A stretch of 64,000 nucleotides of DNA from positions 87,315,038 to 87,379,037 of the forward strand of contig OV277856.1 in assembly GCA_922989275.2 (NCBI GenBank), written 5' to 3'. Below the pieces are notes generated by a model, which was not told the origin of the DNA, made no database searches, and saw nothing but the letters and a program-made list of their open reading frames with translations. Position 1 is the stretch's first letter. Each line of letters opens with the position of its first letter. Positions 31,311 through 40,875 of the stretch are shown here, in pieces. The position numbers and the translations under genes are program-made. This DNA comes from Gari tellinella (lineage: Eukaryota; Mollusca; Bivalvia; Cardiida; Psammobiidae).

Positions 31311-31688
31311 AATACTTCATATTATACATAAAGCTCAACCCAAATTCAAGTTTTGACAACTTTATAGTTTCTTGTTAATGGACCACGGGCCAAAAAAGGC
31401 CAAAAAGGTAGATTTTGTGTACAATTCAGTGTATAAAACAAAGAAATAAACTATGAAGGCACAAATGCGACACATAGATATTTTAAGTACAGAATAAATA
31501 TGTAAGTTGAAGTAACATATAAACATTTTGAAGTGTCGCATGCGTGCCTTCATAGTATATTTTTAGGATTGTACCAAATATCTGCTTTTTGTCTTTTTTG
31601 GCTTCTCGGTTCATTTACAAGAAACTATAAAATTGTCAAAACTTGACTTTGGGTCGTTTGTGCGTATATTATGGAGTATAAGTACTTG
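31311..31688. mobile_element. 378-bp foldback element with long arms
   Basis: AATACTTCATATTATAC at the left is mirrored by GTATATTATGGAGTATAAG at the right. Further in, CAAGTTTTGACAACTTTATA pairs with TATAAAATTGTCAAAACTTG, GCCAAAAAAGGCC with its complement, and AACTATGAAGGCAC with GTGCCTTCATAGT. The arms exceed 150 bp and meet around 31500. No coding content. Confidence 0.75.
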
Positions 31689-31999
31689 GTATTGACAAAT
31701 AAACAGAAAATAAAGATAAACATCTTTTTTGGAAAAATTATTTTTTACCGGGCCAAATCGGAGGCTTCGTGAACCTTGTACTTTAGTGTGTAATGTAATT
31801 ATCTATTTATTTTAAAAAATAATGAGTTCCTAACCTAAAACATGTATTTTTTACTCTAAGCACTGCAAAGGCATACAATGAAATTACAGAGAGCCCTATA
31901 TAACCCCGTCTTCCTTTGTCACACAGTAAAAGAAGGTAGATCGCAAATCATAGGTAAATGCCGAATATCAGTAAGGTAGAAAGGTCCAAAAGGGGAAAT

Positions 32000-32105
32000 T
32001 CTGCCTAACGTTCAATCTGCATTAAGCTAGTACCGGTTATTAACTGGTTAAGAGACCGACATTATCGTTTTATAAGTGTCCGATTCAGAGAGGATTCACT
32101 GTATT
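32000..32105. repeat. Possible family F right-end fragment
   Basis: AAGCTAGTACCGGTTATTAA, GACCGACATTATCG and GAGAGGATTCACTGTA follow the order of the F right half (GGTTCTACTGTA end) but are heavily diverged. Confidence 0.3.
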
Positions 32106-32310
32106 TAATGGAGCTATCGAAACATTAACTGGATTACATCTAGAACTATAAAAATAGTTATTGACTTGCTCCCAGTCGGAATTGAGATTGTTTCAGTATA
32201 ATTAGTAGTACAGTGAAAGCCAAATAGTGCGGCAACCTTAAAGCAGACAAATTGATTGTGTGAAAGGCAGATATCAACCTTTACCAATATAGGCCTATTG
32301 CCAATAGTAT

Positions 32311-32367
32311 GGAGTCTGATGAGACACCGCGTTACGTGGTGTCTCATCAGGGTCTGCACTGTTTGCT
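32311..32367. repeat. Hairpin core, E-like tip
   Basis: GGAGTCTGATGAGACACCGC, then GTTACGTGGTGTCTCATCAG and GGTCTGCACTGTTTGC. The core carries paired changes (GATGAGACACC in one arm and GGTGTCTCATC in the other) relative to the GATCAGACGCC version, so the pairing is kept. Terminal repeats were not found. Confidence 0.6.
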
Positions 32368-32377
32368 ATGTCATATA

Positions 32378-32625
32378 CAGTGGAGAATCTGTTATTCTTT
32401 CCCGTTTAAACGCAAACGTACGCAAACGCAAAGCACTAACACGTAGAAAAGAACAACTTTTGGAAAATTCTGATAATTCTTGTTTATCTTGGTGGCAAAC
32501 AGATTGGAGCCTGATCAGACGCCGGGTTACCCGGCGTCTGATCTGGCTCCAAACTGTTTGCACTGCAAATAATAGTTTTAGCGTAAACGCGTTTATTGGG
32601 AAAGAATAACAGATTCTCCACTGTA
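32378..32625 (-). mobile_element. Family A MITE, full length, well preserved
   Basis: TACAGTGGAGAATCTG and CAGATTCTCCACTGTA, perfect 28-bp terminal repeats. Arm motifs GCAAACGTACGCAAACGC and TAGCGTAAACGCGTTTA, core tip CCGGGTTACCCGG. Very close to the copies at 33259 and 56260. Confidence 0.93.
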
Positions 32626-33109
32626 TAATAGTTTTCTGTATGAACAGACACTGCGGTTAGCCGGTTACTTTAGAGCATCCTTGTATAACTACCATAAAAT
32701 AGTCCAGCAAGTATACAGGGAGAATCCATTGTCATATTCAGGCACACATGTTAAGCAGGTTGTAGATAAAGCTGAAAATGTAAAAAAAAATTATAGTTGT
32801 ACTTTTATCTAGTTCTTGCTTAAAGTCATTATTTGCCTTAAACAAACGAGTGTAGTTTTAAGTTGTCGTATGTTGTATCGATGTATTAATGAACACAGAA
32901 CAAATCATTGGCCAATGCCGTTTAAAACATTACATACTGACACAAGGTAGATTCAAATGAATGTCTGTTTAACAATGATTTATTTATCCCATATGTGTCT
33001 ACACTATTCGCTGATGCCCATTTTAGTAGATACAACAAAATATTTCAAAACTGAATCCCTCTGTAACGGAAATTAACCCTGTTTAGAGAAGATTCCAGTT
33101 TAAGAATGT
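32626..33109. other. No clear feature
   Basis: Sequence near 32755-32835 (AAGCAGGTTGTAGATAAAGC) is weakly like the D/F core but cannot be assigned. Confidence 0.4.
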
Positions 33110-33245
33110 TACAGTTGGGTAAACGTTATTCTTTCTCAATAAATTCATAACGTTATAAATTTAGTCAATATACCTTTGAAAATGAGAAATAAAAACAGGC
33201 TACGAATGGTTCAAGCAGATGCCGTCATGGCTGGGAATGGGGTGA
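33110..33245. repeat. Adjacent scraps of family A and family C
   Basis: AAACGTTATTCTTTCTCAAT near 33121 matches the A terminus, and AGCAGATGCCGTCATGGC plus GGGAATGGGG near 33212-33243 matches the C right end. Cores are absent. Confidence 0.4.
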
Positions 33246-33258
33246 AAAACTGGGCAAG

Positions 33259-33508
33259 TACAGTGGGGAATCTGTTATTCTTTCCCGTTTAAACGCAAAC
33301 GTACGCAAACGCAAAACACTAAAACATAGAAAAGAACAACTTTTGGACAATTCTGATAATTCTTGTTTATCTTGGTGGCAAACAGTTTGGAGCCTGATCA
33401 GACGCCGGGTTACCCGGCGTCTGATCTGGCTCCAAACTGTTTGCACTGCAAATAATAGTTTTAGCGTAAACGCGTTTATTGGGAAAGAATAACAGATTCT
33501 CCACTGTA
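33259..33508 (-). mobile_element. Family A MITE, full length, well preserved
   Basis: TACAGTGGGGAATCTG and CAGATTCTCCACTGTA. Core at 33379-33443 with tip CCGGGTTACCCGG. Differs from 32378-32625 at only a handful of positions by eye. Confidence 0.93.
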
Positions 33509-33680
33509 TACACGTATAATAAGTTGATATCATGTCAAACTGCTTAAATGGAAATAACATCCAATCTCATTACTAGAATCATGACTAGAGGCAGATAAAT
33601 CGCATTATCGTCTACTTTAAATGTTTTCTCATTATATTTAGCTGTAACGATTTTATATTTGAATAGAATTAAACCTTTAC

Positions 33681-33931
33681 TTAACTCATTGAGCTATAGT
33701 GACGCATATATGCGTCCTTTACCAAAAGTGTACATGTGAAGAGTACACTTGTCCTATGCAAAAAGTGAAGTCCCTGATCGGAGGGCTCCTGTAGGAGCCC
33801 TCGGACCTGGGTCTTCACTGTTTGTTATTTTGTAATATATTATAGAAAACAACCCTAAATGATCGAAATTGGACCAGCCTTTGTTACAAACTGGAATTGT
33901 CCATGGGAAGCTTCAGGGGATAATGAGTTAA
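33681..33931 (+). mobile_element. Family H MITE, full length
   Basis: TTAACTCATTGAGCTA at the left and GATAATGAGTTAA at the right. The core uses a different palindrome: GTGAAGTCCCTGATC, GGAGGGCTCCTGTAGGAGCC, CTCGGACCTGGG, TCTTCACTGTTTG. A smaller palindrome ACGCATATATGCGT lies at 33702. The core tip TCCTGTAGGAG matches that of family F, although the rest differs. Confidence 0.8.
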
Positions 33932-33950
33932 AACGAGTATAAAACAATAT

Positions 33951-34012
33951 TGGTCAAGATCAGATACCGATGTAAATCGGCATTTAATCTGAATCCAACC
34001 TGTTTGCAAATG
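33951..34012. repeat. Worn hairpin core
   Basis: CAAGATCAGATACCGATGT then AATCGGCATTTAATCTG, followed by AATCCAACCTGTTTGC. Follows the shared core layout with its own paired tip (CCGATGTAAATCGG). Confidence 0.45.
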
Positions 34013-34133
34013 CAGACCCAGAACATAGCGCGTGGTACATGTTTGTGTGATTTGTTACATTGAACATTACATATAAGATAAAATCATTTTTGTGGATTCA
34101 TTCAAATCAAGAAATAAGAACCCTTGTAAAAGC

Positions 34134-34320
34134 TTCCACTCAAAAAGGAAATTAATGCAGGAACTCATGAATAAATGGCTGCTAAATGCAGGAGAAAAGT
34201 AATTCAGAAAAATCTAAATCTGAAAAAACATTACTTCAGTCCTGCTTTAAACATTTTTTCGTCTTTGGACAAGGCTATGCTCCCTTATTTAGTGGTCGCT
34301 GAATAAAAGTTGTATAGTTT
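34134..34320. mobile_element. Degenerate D/F-type element
   Basis: AATGGCTGCTAAATGCAGGAG, AAAAGTAATTCAGAAAAATC and its mirror, TTACTTCAGTCCTGCTTTAA, then TATTTAGTGGTCGCTGAATA. The layout is that of F (core plus TTAGTGGTCG flank), strongly diverged. Confidence 0.4.
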
Positions 34321-34321
34321 A

Positions 34322-34571
34322 TACAGTGGAGTAAACGTTATTCTTTCCCGTATAAACGCAAACAAACGCAAACGCATTAAACTTAATTGCAGAAAATGAC
34401 ACCTTTTTTAATTTTCTAACTATTTATTTCATTCTGAGTGGCAAACAGTTTGGAGCTTGATCAGACGCATGGTAACCCGGCGTCTGATCTAGCTCCAAAC
34501 TGTTTGCAATAGAAATAATGATTTTAGCGTAAACGCGTTTACTGGGAAAGAATAACGTTTTCTCCACTGTA
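34322..34571 (-). mobile_element. Family A MITE, full length
   Basis: TACAGTGGAGTAAACG and CGTTTTCTCCACTGTA. The core has GATCAGACGCATGGTAACCC, a change in one arm (CGCATGG for CGCCGGG) that is not matched in the other arm. Confidence 0.9.
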
Positions 34572-34729
34572 CAAGTATGAAAACCACTGACTTCGATTCT
34601 AGTCCGATATCAGATACATGTAGATCATTGACATATGAAAGAGAAATCCTGGACGGATCGGAAAACATCAAGAGCATAAATAGAACTCAATTCCCAAGGG
34701 ACCTCTCGCAAATGAGAAATTCTCCAGAT

Positions 34730-34946
34730 TTAACCCTCTGAGCACAGAGGGGAATTTTTCTCGAGATTAGCGAAAAGTTGTATCCAGACCAGACGCCGAG
34801 GAACTCGTCATCTGAACAGGATTCAAACTGTTTGCCAATCTGATTGATCATTTATTTTGTCAAAATTGGGAAAAAATGAATCAGTTTCAAATCTAAAGCA
34901 GACGGCAATTGCACCATACGTTATTTTTTAGCATTTAGAAGGTTAA
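34730..34946. mobile_element. TTAA-ended MITE related to B/C, diverged
   Basis: TTAACCCTCTGAGCACAG at the left and TTAGAAGGTTAA at the right. The core has GTTGTATCCAGACCAGACGCC, a GAGGAACTCGTC tip and CAGGATTCAAACTGTTTGCC. AAGCAGACGGCAATTGCACC marks the B/C right side. Confidence 0.6.
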
Positions 34947-35017
34947 ATTAATGATTCTGATGAAATAAATTGCTCTACGTAAAATGAGTTTAGTGTTAAA
35001 TTACATCAGCCAATTGT

Positions 35018-35150
35018 TTAACCTCCTGAACTTTACATGTGAATTGAGATAAATATTGTAAACAGTTGGGCTCCAGATGAAGCAACGAGTTACCCGGCGT
35101 CTGATATGTACCCACACTGTTGGCCGTTTTGGTGATTTCTTTAAGACAAT
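35018..35150. mobile_element. Partial TTAA-ended MITE
   Basis: TTAACCTCCTGAACTTTAC, then TAAACAGTTGGGCTCCAGAT, GAGTTACCCGGCGTCTGATA and CACACTGTTGGCCG. The right end is not visible. The tip is of the A type (ACCCGG) while the ends are of the TTAA type. Confidence 0.5.
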
Positions 35151-35247
35151 GACAAACATTCCTTAAAAAATAAAGGTATATAAGTCAACTGTGAGAAGTG
35201 TTGCAGATTTTTCTGACGACATGTAGTTGCATAGTACGCTGATCCCA

Positions 35248-35456
35248 TTAACATTTTCGCTCTCAATGACGCCAAAGGGAGCGTTTGCAAACAGTTAGGA
35301 TCCTGATCAGACGCCGCGCCACGTGACGCGGCGTCTGACCAGGATCAAAACTGTTTGACACTCGTTTGGGAATTTCTACCGTCATACTACCTTAAATTTA
35401 ACTTTAGACAACAGTATTGAAGCAGACAACAATGAAACGGTGAATGGGGTAAATAG
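35248..35456 (+). mobile_element. Family B MITE, right end eroded
   Basis: TTAACATTTTCGCTCTCAAT at the left, then the core with an enlarged tip (GACGCCGCGCCACGTGACGCGGCGTC), GACACTCGTTTGGG and the internal GGTGAATGGGGTAAA. The outer 35 bp at the right are not recognisable. Confidence 0.75.
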
Positions 35457-35984
35457 TTACATGTACTACATATTGTAGTGTCAAATTATGAAGACATTTG
35501 CAAACAGTGTATACCTAGATATTACAACACATCACGCAACGTGTAATTCTCAACTACATAGACCAATATTGTATGACTTAAAATGACACGCCGTTAGTTT
35601 ACAATTAACGGGTAGAACACCCTTTAGCAAACGTTAACTAACATACATGTATCAATTGTTTAATTTTCGTTTACATAATTTGGTAGTGATAGATGTGTTT
35701 AAGCTGACAACTTCTTAAAAATGAACGAATTTGATCTTGGGTGCCTGATTTAGATTCAAACGGTTCATAAGTTCTGTTTAGCAGAGAACAGTTTATCCGA
35801 AAAGATCGTAATGAAACTATTTGAAGATTTAATGACCTTTATACAGACTTGCGATAGTTCAATTCTCGGCAAAAGTGAGGCAGAAAGTGCATAAACATGT
35901 CACCCGTGTTTACAAAATGTTCTCTTTTTGTTGGCATCTTTACCCTCTGCACGTTGCGGGCGTACATGTAATTGTCATACCGGT
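35457..35984. other. No recognisable feature
   Basis: AT-rich with no element ends apart from possible B-right-end debris at the start. Confidence 0.4.
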
Positions 35985-36046
35985 TGCAAACAGTTTAGAT
36001 GAGACGCCTAGTTACTCGGTGTCGCATCTGGATTTAAACTATTTGA
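35985..36046. repeat. Hairpin core with shortened stem
   Basis: GCAAACAGTTTAGATGAGACG, CCTAGTTACTCGG, then TGTCGCATCTGGATTTAAAC. Flanks ATACCGGTT and GACATTCTGATGATG match the core at 19532-19598, so the two probably belong to one unnamed family. Confidence 0.5.
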
Positions 36047-36498
36047 CATTCTGATGATGTATTTTGAAATAAAATGCTATTTACTCAAAATTAAGACCTG
36101 TGGCAGACGACAACTTTTGCAAACGAACGCTACATCGCGTGCAGAAGGTCAACACGCGCCTTGCTGTAAAACACTTAATTCAAAGATATCGCAGACGATA
36201 CTTTGGCACCCCAACAATCGATGGAAAGTAGATCAACGTTGTTTACTTATTGAGCTTTCTGGGTCATGGACGTTAGAGTGTTCTACAGATAATCAATCAA
36301 TACTTCTTGTGAACTTGCGCTCAGTTTTCGTCTGCTTCATAGAACTGTCATCAGCGGTGTCTGTATTTGAAAAGAAACACTTCTCAATAATTATACTAGG
36401 ATTATCACGCAGTTTGGGTCCTGAACAGAGTTTCTGGATGCCCAGTCTAGATCAATGCTAGTTGCAAATGTCAAATCCCACTTATCACGATATTGATG
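36047..36498. other. No recognisable feature
   Basis: The open frame of 135 codons here has no protein-family character and overlaps hairpin debris (CAGTTTGGGTCCTGAACAG near 36411), so I regard it as chance. Confidence 0.45.
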
Positions 36499-36746
36499 GT
36501 AAACCATTTCATGCTCAAATTATTCGGGAGAATTTTACCCCTTCACCGCTTTATTGTCGTCTGATTCATTATTGTTGTCTTCAAAACACGTTTCAAAGTT
36601 AAATAAAAGATTGTATGTCTTCGTAAATATCGATAAACGTGTCAAACAGTTTGGGTTCTGATCAGACGCCGCGTGACGCGGCGTCTGATCAAGACCCAAA
36701 CTGTTTGCGATAGCGCTTTCAAGCGTCATTGAGAGTGAAAGGGTAA
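36499..36746 (-). mobile_element. Family B MITE, full length
   Basis: Left GTAAACCATTTCATGCTCAA, internal TTTTACCCCTTCACCGC, core at 36641-36706 (tip CCGCGTGACGCGG), right GAGAGTGAAAGGGTAAA. The right end abuts the next element so that GGGTAAACCCC serves both. Confidence 0.85.
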
Positions 36747-36951
36747 ACCCCTTTACAACGTTACACCGAGTACAATGAATATTTGCAAACATCTGGATAC
36801 TAATTAGATGCCGCGTAACGCAGCGTCTTGTCAAGATTCAAACTGTTTGACACTCATTCAAATATAACTCTAGCCAATTTACCTAAAATTCATGTTTTAG
36901 AAAAATAAAATCAAACGGCAATTGTTTAAAGCGATTTGCGCCATTAAGTTC
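36744..36951 (+). mobile_element. Family C MITE, diverged
   Basis: TAAACCCCTTTACAACG, CACCGAGTACAATGAATATT, a worn core (GATGCCGCGTAACGCAGCGTC), GACACTCATTCAAATATAAC and a decayed right end GCGCCATTAAGTTCTAAC. Confidence 0.7.
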
Positions 36952-37156
36952 TAACCTTCAATGTCATCAATTTTAAACAATTGTAGTCTGCTTTTATTTA
37001 TAAAAGTTATTTTTAGATATTTTGACTGAAGATATATTGAAATTAGTGTCAAACAGTTTCGATTCTGATCAGACGCCACGTTACGCGGCTTCTGATCAGA
37101 ATCCAAACTGTTTGCAAACAACCATTGTGCTCGGGATAAGCCAGTAAAGGGGTTAA
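36952..37156 (-). mobile_element. Family C MITE
   Basis: TAACCTTCAATGTCATCA, GTAGTCTGCTTTTATTTAT, GTGTCAAACAGTTTCGATTC, core tip CCACGTTACGCGG, AACAACCATTGTGCTCGGG and CCAGTAAAGGGGTTAA. Third element in an unbroken row of three. Confidence 0.8.
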
Positions 37157-37352
37157 CCAAAGATATACACTAGGCACACATCTCATTAAGCAGCATTTTG
37201 CATTACTTTTGTTTTGCCTTAAACATCTAGATCTACATAGATTAATGTGCATAAGTCACTGCAGCGAAGGGGTTAAAATGGTGTCTGTATTTTACACACG
37301 TCATGTTCTATTTCTAATGAACTGTGAGCACAAGTCAGTAAATCTGCTGATA

Positions 37353-37570
37353 TACAGTGGAGAAAACGCTATTCTTTTCCAACGCTTATACTAGTATTTA
37401 TATTGCACATAATTTGGAGCCAGATCAGACGCCGGGTACCCGGCGTCTGATCTGGCTCCAAAATGTTTGCCATTCAGATAAAAAGTGAACATTTACAATT
37501 TTTCTACACATTGTGACTGTTGCAATGCGTTTGCGTTTAAACGGGAAAGAATAACAACTTCTCCACTACA
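37353..37570 (+). mobile_element. Family A MITE, internally shortened
   Basis: TACAGTGGAGAAAACG at the left, AACTTCTCCACTACA at the right. The hairpin GGAGCCAGATCAGACGCC / GGCGTCTGATCTGGCTCC is a perfect palindrome here, with a shortened tip CCGGGTACCCGG. The left arm between terminus and core has lost about 20 bp. Confidence 0.85.
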
Positions 37571-37589
37571 CTGTTAAAACCAGATTTAA

Positions 37590-37740
37590 TGGAGAAACCA
37601 CAGTTTGGAAGGATGGGGAAAGACATTTGTCTACCCCTTTTAAACGAAAAATGTGTATGGCAGACAGTTTGATAGCTGACCAGACACTGAGTACCTCGGC
37701 ATCTGATCTAGCTCCAAACTGCTTGCTATGGGCATATAGC
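37590..37740. mobile_element. Family A, degenerate
   Basis: AATGGAGAAACCACAG, CCCCTTTTAAACGAAAA, GGCAGACAGTTTGATAGCTG, ACCAGACACTGAGTACC, TCTGATCTAGCTCCAAACTG. Core and left terminus are recognisable, the right end is lost. Confidence 0.5.
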
Positions 37741-38955
37741 CAAACTGCTGGACACCCTAATTACCTAATTACGAACTCGTTACTCTCGTAAAGTGTAGCA
37801 ATTGCAACGATTTTCAAACTCACGTGTCTACAGAACCTTGTCAAAAGACTTCATTTTGCGATCCACAAATCCTCTAATAATGGGGATATTGATGACCTCC
37901 CTTTGTTTCGCGCGAAATAGTTCACTGAGAACAAAGCTCTTAATATTTTTTGTTTTTGTTCCAGGCAGATGTCTTGACTCATTGGAAAGTCAATCCGTAC
38001 TCAACAAAAAGTGCAGCTGAGCAATGCTTGAGTCATTTCCTTGTATTTCAGACAGACTTGTGTGCCATCATTTCACACTTTATCTGCAAAGGCGCGAGAT
38101 AACCAGACATTTGCAAATCAGTTAATCGTAGTTAAAGTAACACGGCGTCTGCTTAAGATCCAAATTATTTGACACATGCATACACCAGTTGTTTTTAAAA
38201 GGCCATCCACGTGAATTTGAAATTATCAGAAGACGATTATTCCGAAGCAGATGGTATAGTGGCAGATACGAGGTTTTACTATAAATGAGCTTAAAGACCG
38301 GTTCAATGAGTGCAAAGACAATTGGGACTAAAGGTTGATCTCTTAGGCAAAATAAAAAATTCCTGTGTTCCCGGTAACCCGTCCGAACCTAGCTTTTCCC
38401 TCCGACCCTAAACGTTTTTTTCAACTTTCGAAAAATGTATCAGCGAATGTAAGTAAATGTTGCGGTGCTTGTGACATTGATATACATTTAAGTGTTTAAA
38501 ATTGATTGTTAAAAAAGATTTAGCAAATATCTAAGTGTAATTTGCTCTAAATATGTCATAAAATACATTCCTTGCACATATAATCTGCTAGTGAATTAAC
38601 CGTTGACACATTCAACACGCAGACAATACATTTCATTGACACATTTGACATGCATACAACACATTTCGAAACATAGATAACTCCATCTATCATCGGCATA
38701 CATGTCACTTCTTTGCTGTTTTGGTACATCAATATTGAATGATACCAGTGAAGATTTTTAAGGTAATTTTGGTAATTAGACCTACCAATAGAATAACTAT
38801 TTCAATGTATATTTATAAGAGTTTCTTATATGAATAACCACAGGGCTCTGTACAATAAAATACTTTCATCATTTATTTTCATATATTAATATAACTATAT
38901 AAAATACTCCATTAGAAAGTGAAATGTATTATTCTGTTGGTTGTTTTTTTTTGTT
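37741..38955. other. No clear feature
   Basis: A hairpin remnant (AACACGGCGTCTGCTTAAGATC near 38141) and CGAAGCAGATGGTATAGTGGC are C-like scraps. The rest, including GTCCGAACCTAGC near 38390 and GTCCGACCTACCG near 38985, may be halves of another element, not resolved. Confidence 0.35.
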
Positions 38956-38975
38956 AAATAATAATAATAATAATA
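38956..38975. repeat. (AAT)n microsatellite
   Basis: About seven trimer units followed by an A run. Confidence 0.85.
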
Positions 38976-39221
38976 AAAAAAGATTGTCCGACCTACCGTC
39001 CCTAGTTGTTTTGGGCATATAATAGGAAACACTGGTACTTTTTTATTTGGCCTAATTTACCATGAGAACAATGTGCGGAGTAAGGAACACACGTGCACAG
39101 AGACGAATACTTATAGTCTGAAAGGTCAATAATGTCACCACAGTTCTAATGTCGAATTAATTCAGTCTATTACAGCACTCTCATAAAATCATAATGTAGT
39201 ACCGAACATAATGCTTAGAGG

Positions 39222-39434
39222 TACAGTGGAGGAAAAGTTATTCTTTCCCAATTAACGCGTTTACGCTAAAACTATTATTTCCTACGCAACCAGTTTGGAG
39301 CCAGATCAGACGCCGGGTTACCCGGCGTCTGATCAGGCTCCAAACTGTTTGTCTTTCACATTAAAATTAATTGTCTAAATTATCAAATAGTTGTCAATTT
39401 CTCAGTTTTATTGGTATGCATTTGCTCCACTGTA
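39222..39434 (+). mobile_element. Family A MITE, right arm shortened
   Basis: TACAGTGGAGGAAAAG at the left and TTGCTCCACTGTA at the right. Core at 39289-39350 is well paired (CCGGGTTACCCGG). The right arm lost most of GCGTTTAAACGGGAAAG, leaving only TGCATTTGCTCCAC. Confidence 0.85.
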
Positions 39435-39570
39435 GACACGGGGGAGAAGACGTTATTCTCAGACGTTATACTCCAACGAAACGAATCGCAAGCGGGCAAA
39501 AGAATGAAGAAGCATATAGTGTTCATTACTGTTTAAAGCAGATGACGTCATGGCAATAAAGAGGTTAAAA
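39435..39570. repeat. Scraps of family A and family C
   Basis: GGAGAAGACGTTATTCTC and GAAACGAATCGCAAGCG resemble A, and GTTTAAAGCAGATGACGTCA then TGGCAATAAAGAGGTTAA is the C right end. Arrangement matches 33110-33245, so this A-left/C-right pairing occurs at least twice. Confidence 0.45.
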
Positions 39571-40175
39571 AAGAGAGAGAAATCAATAGTTCGTGCCTGT
39601 AGTGACGACATTGACAGATTAGCTAGATTCCCCATGAGAAGGTTCACAATCAACGTCTAATCATGAACTGAGTATACAATAAAAACATTCTATTGCCATA
39701 ACTAAAAGAAGACTAAATGACCTTCCTTTAAGCAGCAACCTGCCTTAAACACCAGTATTTAACACACTTTGGTTTTTGTTTTACTGTATTTCGTTATACA
39801 GTCAAGCATGTATATGCTGTGCGGCCAAGTAGTAGAGAAAAACTGAAATATCACTAAGGACTGATCATTGATTATAGCAGTTTTTTTTTGTTTTTTTTTA
39901 AATATTGCAGAATAGATCTACTCCTATACAGGAGGATGAGAATTATCCTTCATTAATCACAGCGTTAGTTTTTACGCCTTACGAGTGTTTCTTTATGTGT
40001 CCTTAGTCATTAATAACCAACGGCCTTAAAACCTGAATTAGCTTGCTGTTTTGATTTTATATGCATTGCCTGTGACAAGGAGAAGACGATTTTATGTTTT
40101 GTTTAAACGAAACTCAAAACGCAGTGCACTGATGTAAGAAAATGACAACATTTTGAAACTGTTGACGATTTCTTT
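39571..40175. other. No clear feature
   Basis: Contains an F right-flank scrap (TTTAAGCAGCAACCTGCC and ACACACTTTGGTTTTTG, near 39726-39780) and an A left-arm scrap (TTGTTTAAACGAAAC near 40098). Confidence 0.4.
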
Positions 40176-40427
40176 TTAATCCTTTACCCAATAACCCATT
40201 AATAATATGAAAGACAGGTGATCACTTAAAGCAGTTTGAAAGTAAAGCAGAATGTGCCTTACGGCACATTCTGCTTTACTTTCAACCTGCTTTAAACTAC
40301 TATCTGTTAGACTATATAAAATAGTTGTTATGATAATTGTTCACGAGGGTATAAACTGGAACTACTTTCTTCAGCGGAAGAATAAATTAAATACGCTAAA
40401 AGTCGCTTCTATGGGGGAAAGGGTTAA
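40176..40427 (+). mobile_element. Family D MITE, full length
   Basis: TTAATCCTTTACCCAATAAC at the left and GGGGGAAAGGGTTAA at the right. The core AGCAGAATGTGCC, TTACGG, CACATTCTGCT shows a paired change (GTGCC with GGCAC) relative to the GCGCC version in other copies. Its final TTAA is shared with the next element. Confidence 0.9.
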
Positions 40428-40657
40428 CTCTCTCACTGCCAACGGCGCCAAAAGATAACGTTGCAATTAGTGTGGACCCTGATAAGACGCCGCGTTAAAC
40501 CGGCATCTGCTCAGGATCCAAACTGTTTGACACTCGTATCGACAGCAGCCCTAGATCTGATTTAAAAATATTACAGACGACACTACCGATACAGAAGATA
40601 TTTTGATAGTTAGAGGGTAAAAGCAGACGATTAAATTTGGCAGAGAAAGAGTTGCAA
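40424..40657 (+). mobile_element. Family B MITE, diverged
   Basis: TTAACTCTCTCACTGCC at the left, GACCCTGATAAGACGCCGCG with damaged mirror arm, GACACTCGTATCGACAG, and AGAGAAAGAGTTGCAA at the right. The left TTAA is the right TTAA of the D copy. The GACCCTGATAAGACGCCGCG arm is the variant closest to the minisatellite unit at 4553-5018. Confidence 0.75.
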
Positions 40658-40659
40658 TG

Positions 40660-40770
40660 ACCAAACCCCGGTTTACCTGGTGTTTGATGTCATTCCAAAC
40701 TGTTTGCAATGGAAATATAGTCTATAGCATAAGCGCTTTTATTGGGACAGAATATCGCCTTTATAACTGC
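40660..40770 (-). mobile_element. Family A fragment, core and right arm
   Basis: ACCCCGGTTTACCTGGTGTTT, TTCCAAACTGTTTGCAATGG, CATAAGCGCTTTTATTGGG and ACAGAATATCGCC. Both termini are lost. Confidence 0.5.
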
Positions 40771-40875
40771 AGTTGTGACATCCAACGGTCCAACAATGTA
40801 TTGACACCTTCGAAAATAAAAGAATAACTTAGTATACATGTAGATGTTTTGTCCGCTTTTTATACCCATAGTAAT

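Noticed and set aside
36054..36461. 135-codon frame
   Set aside because: No family resemblance. The last part is hairpin debris.
38390..39030. Element bounded by GTCCGAACCTAG and GTCCGACCTACCG
   Set aside because: The two blocks look related, but I could not establish consistent inverted ends or a target duplication.
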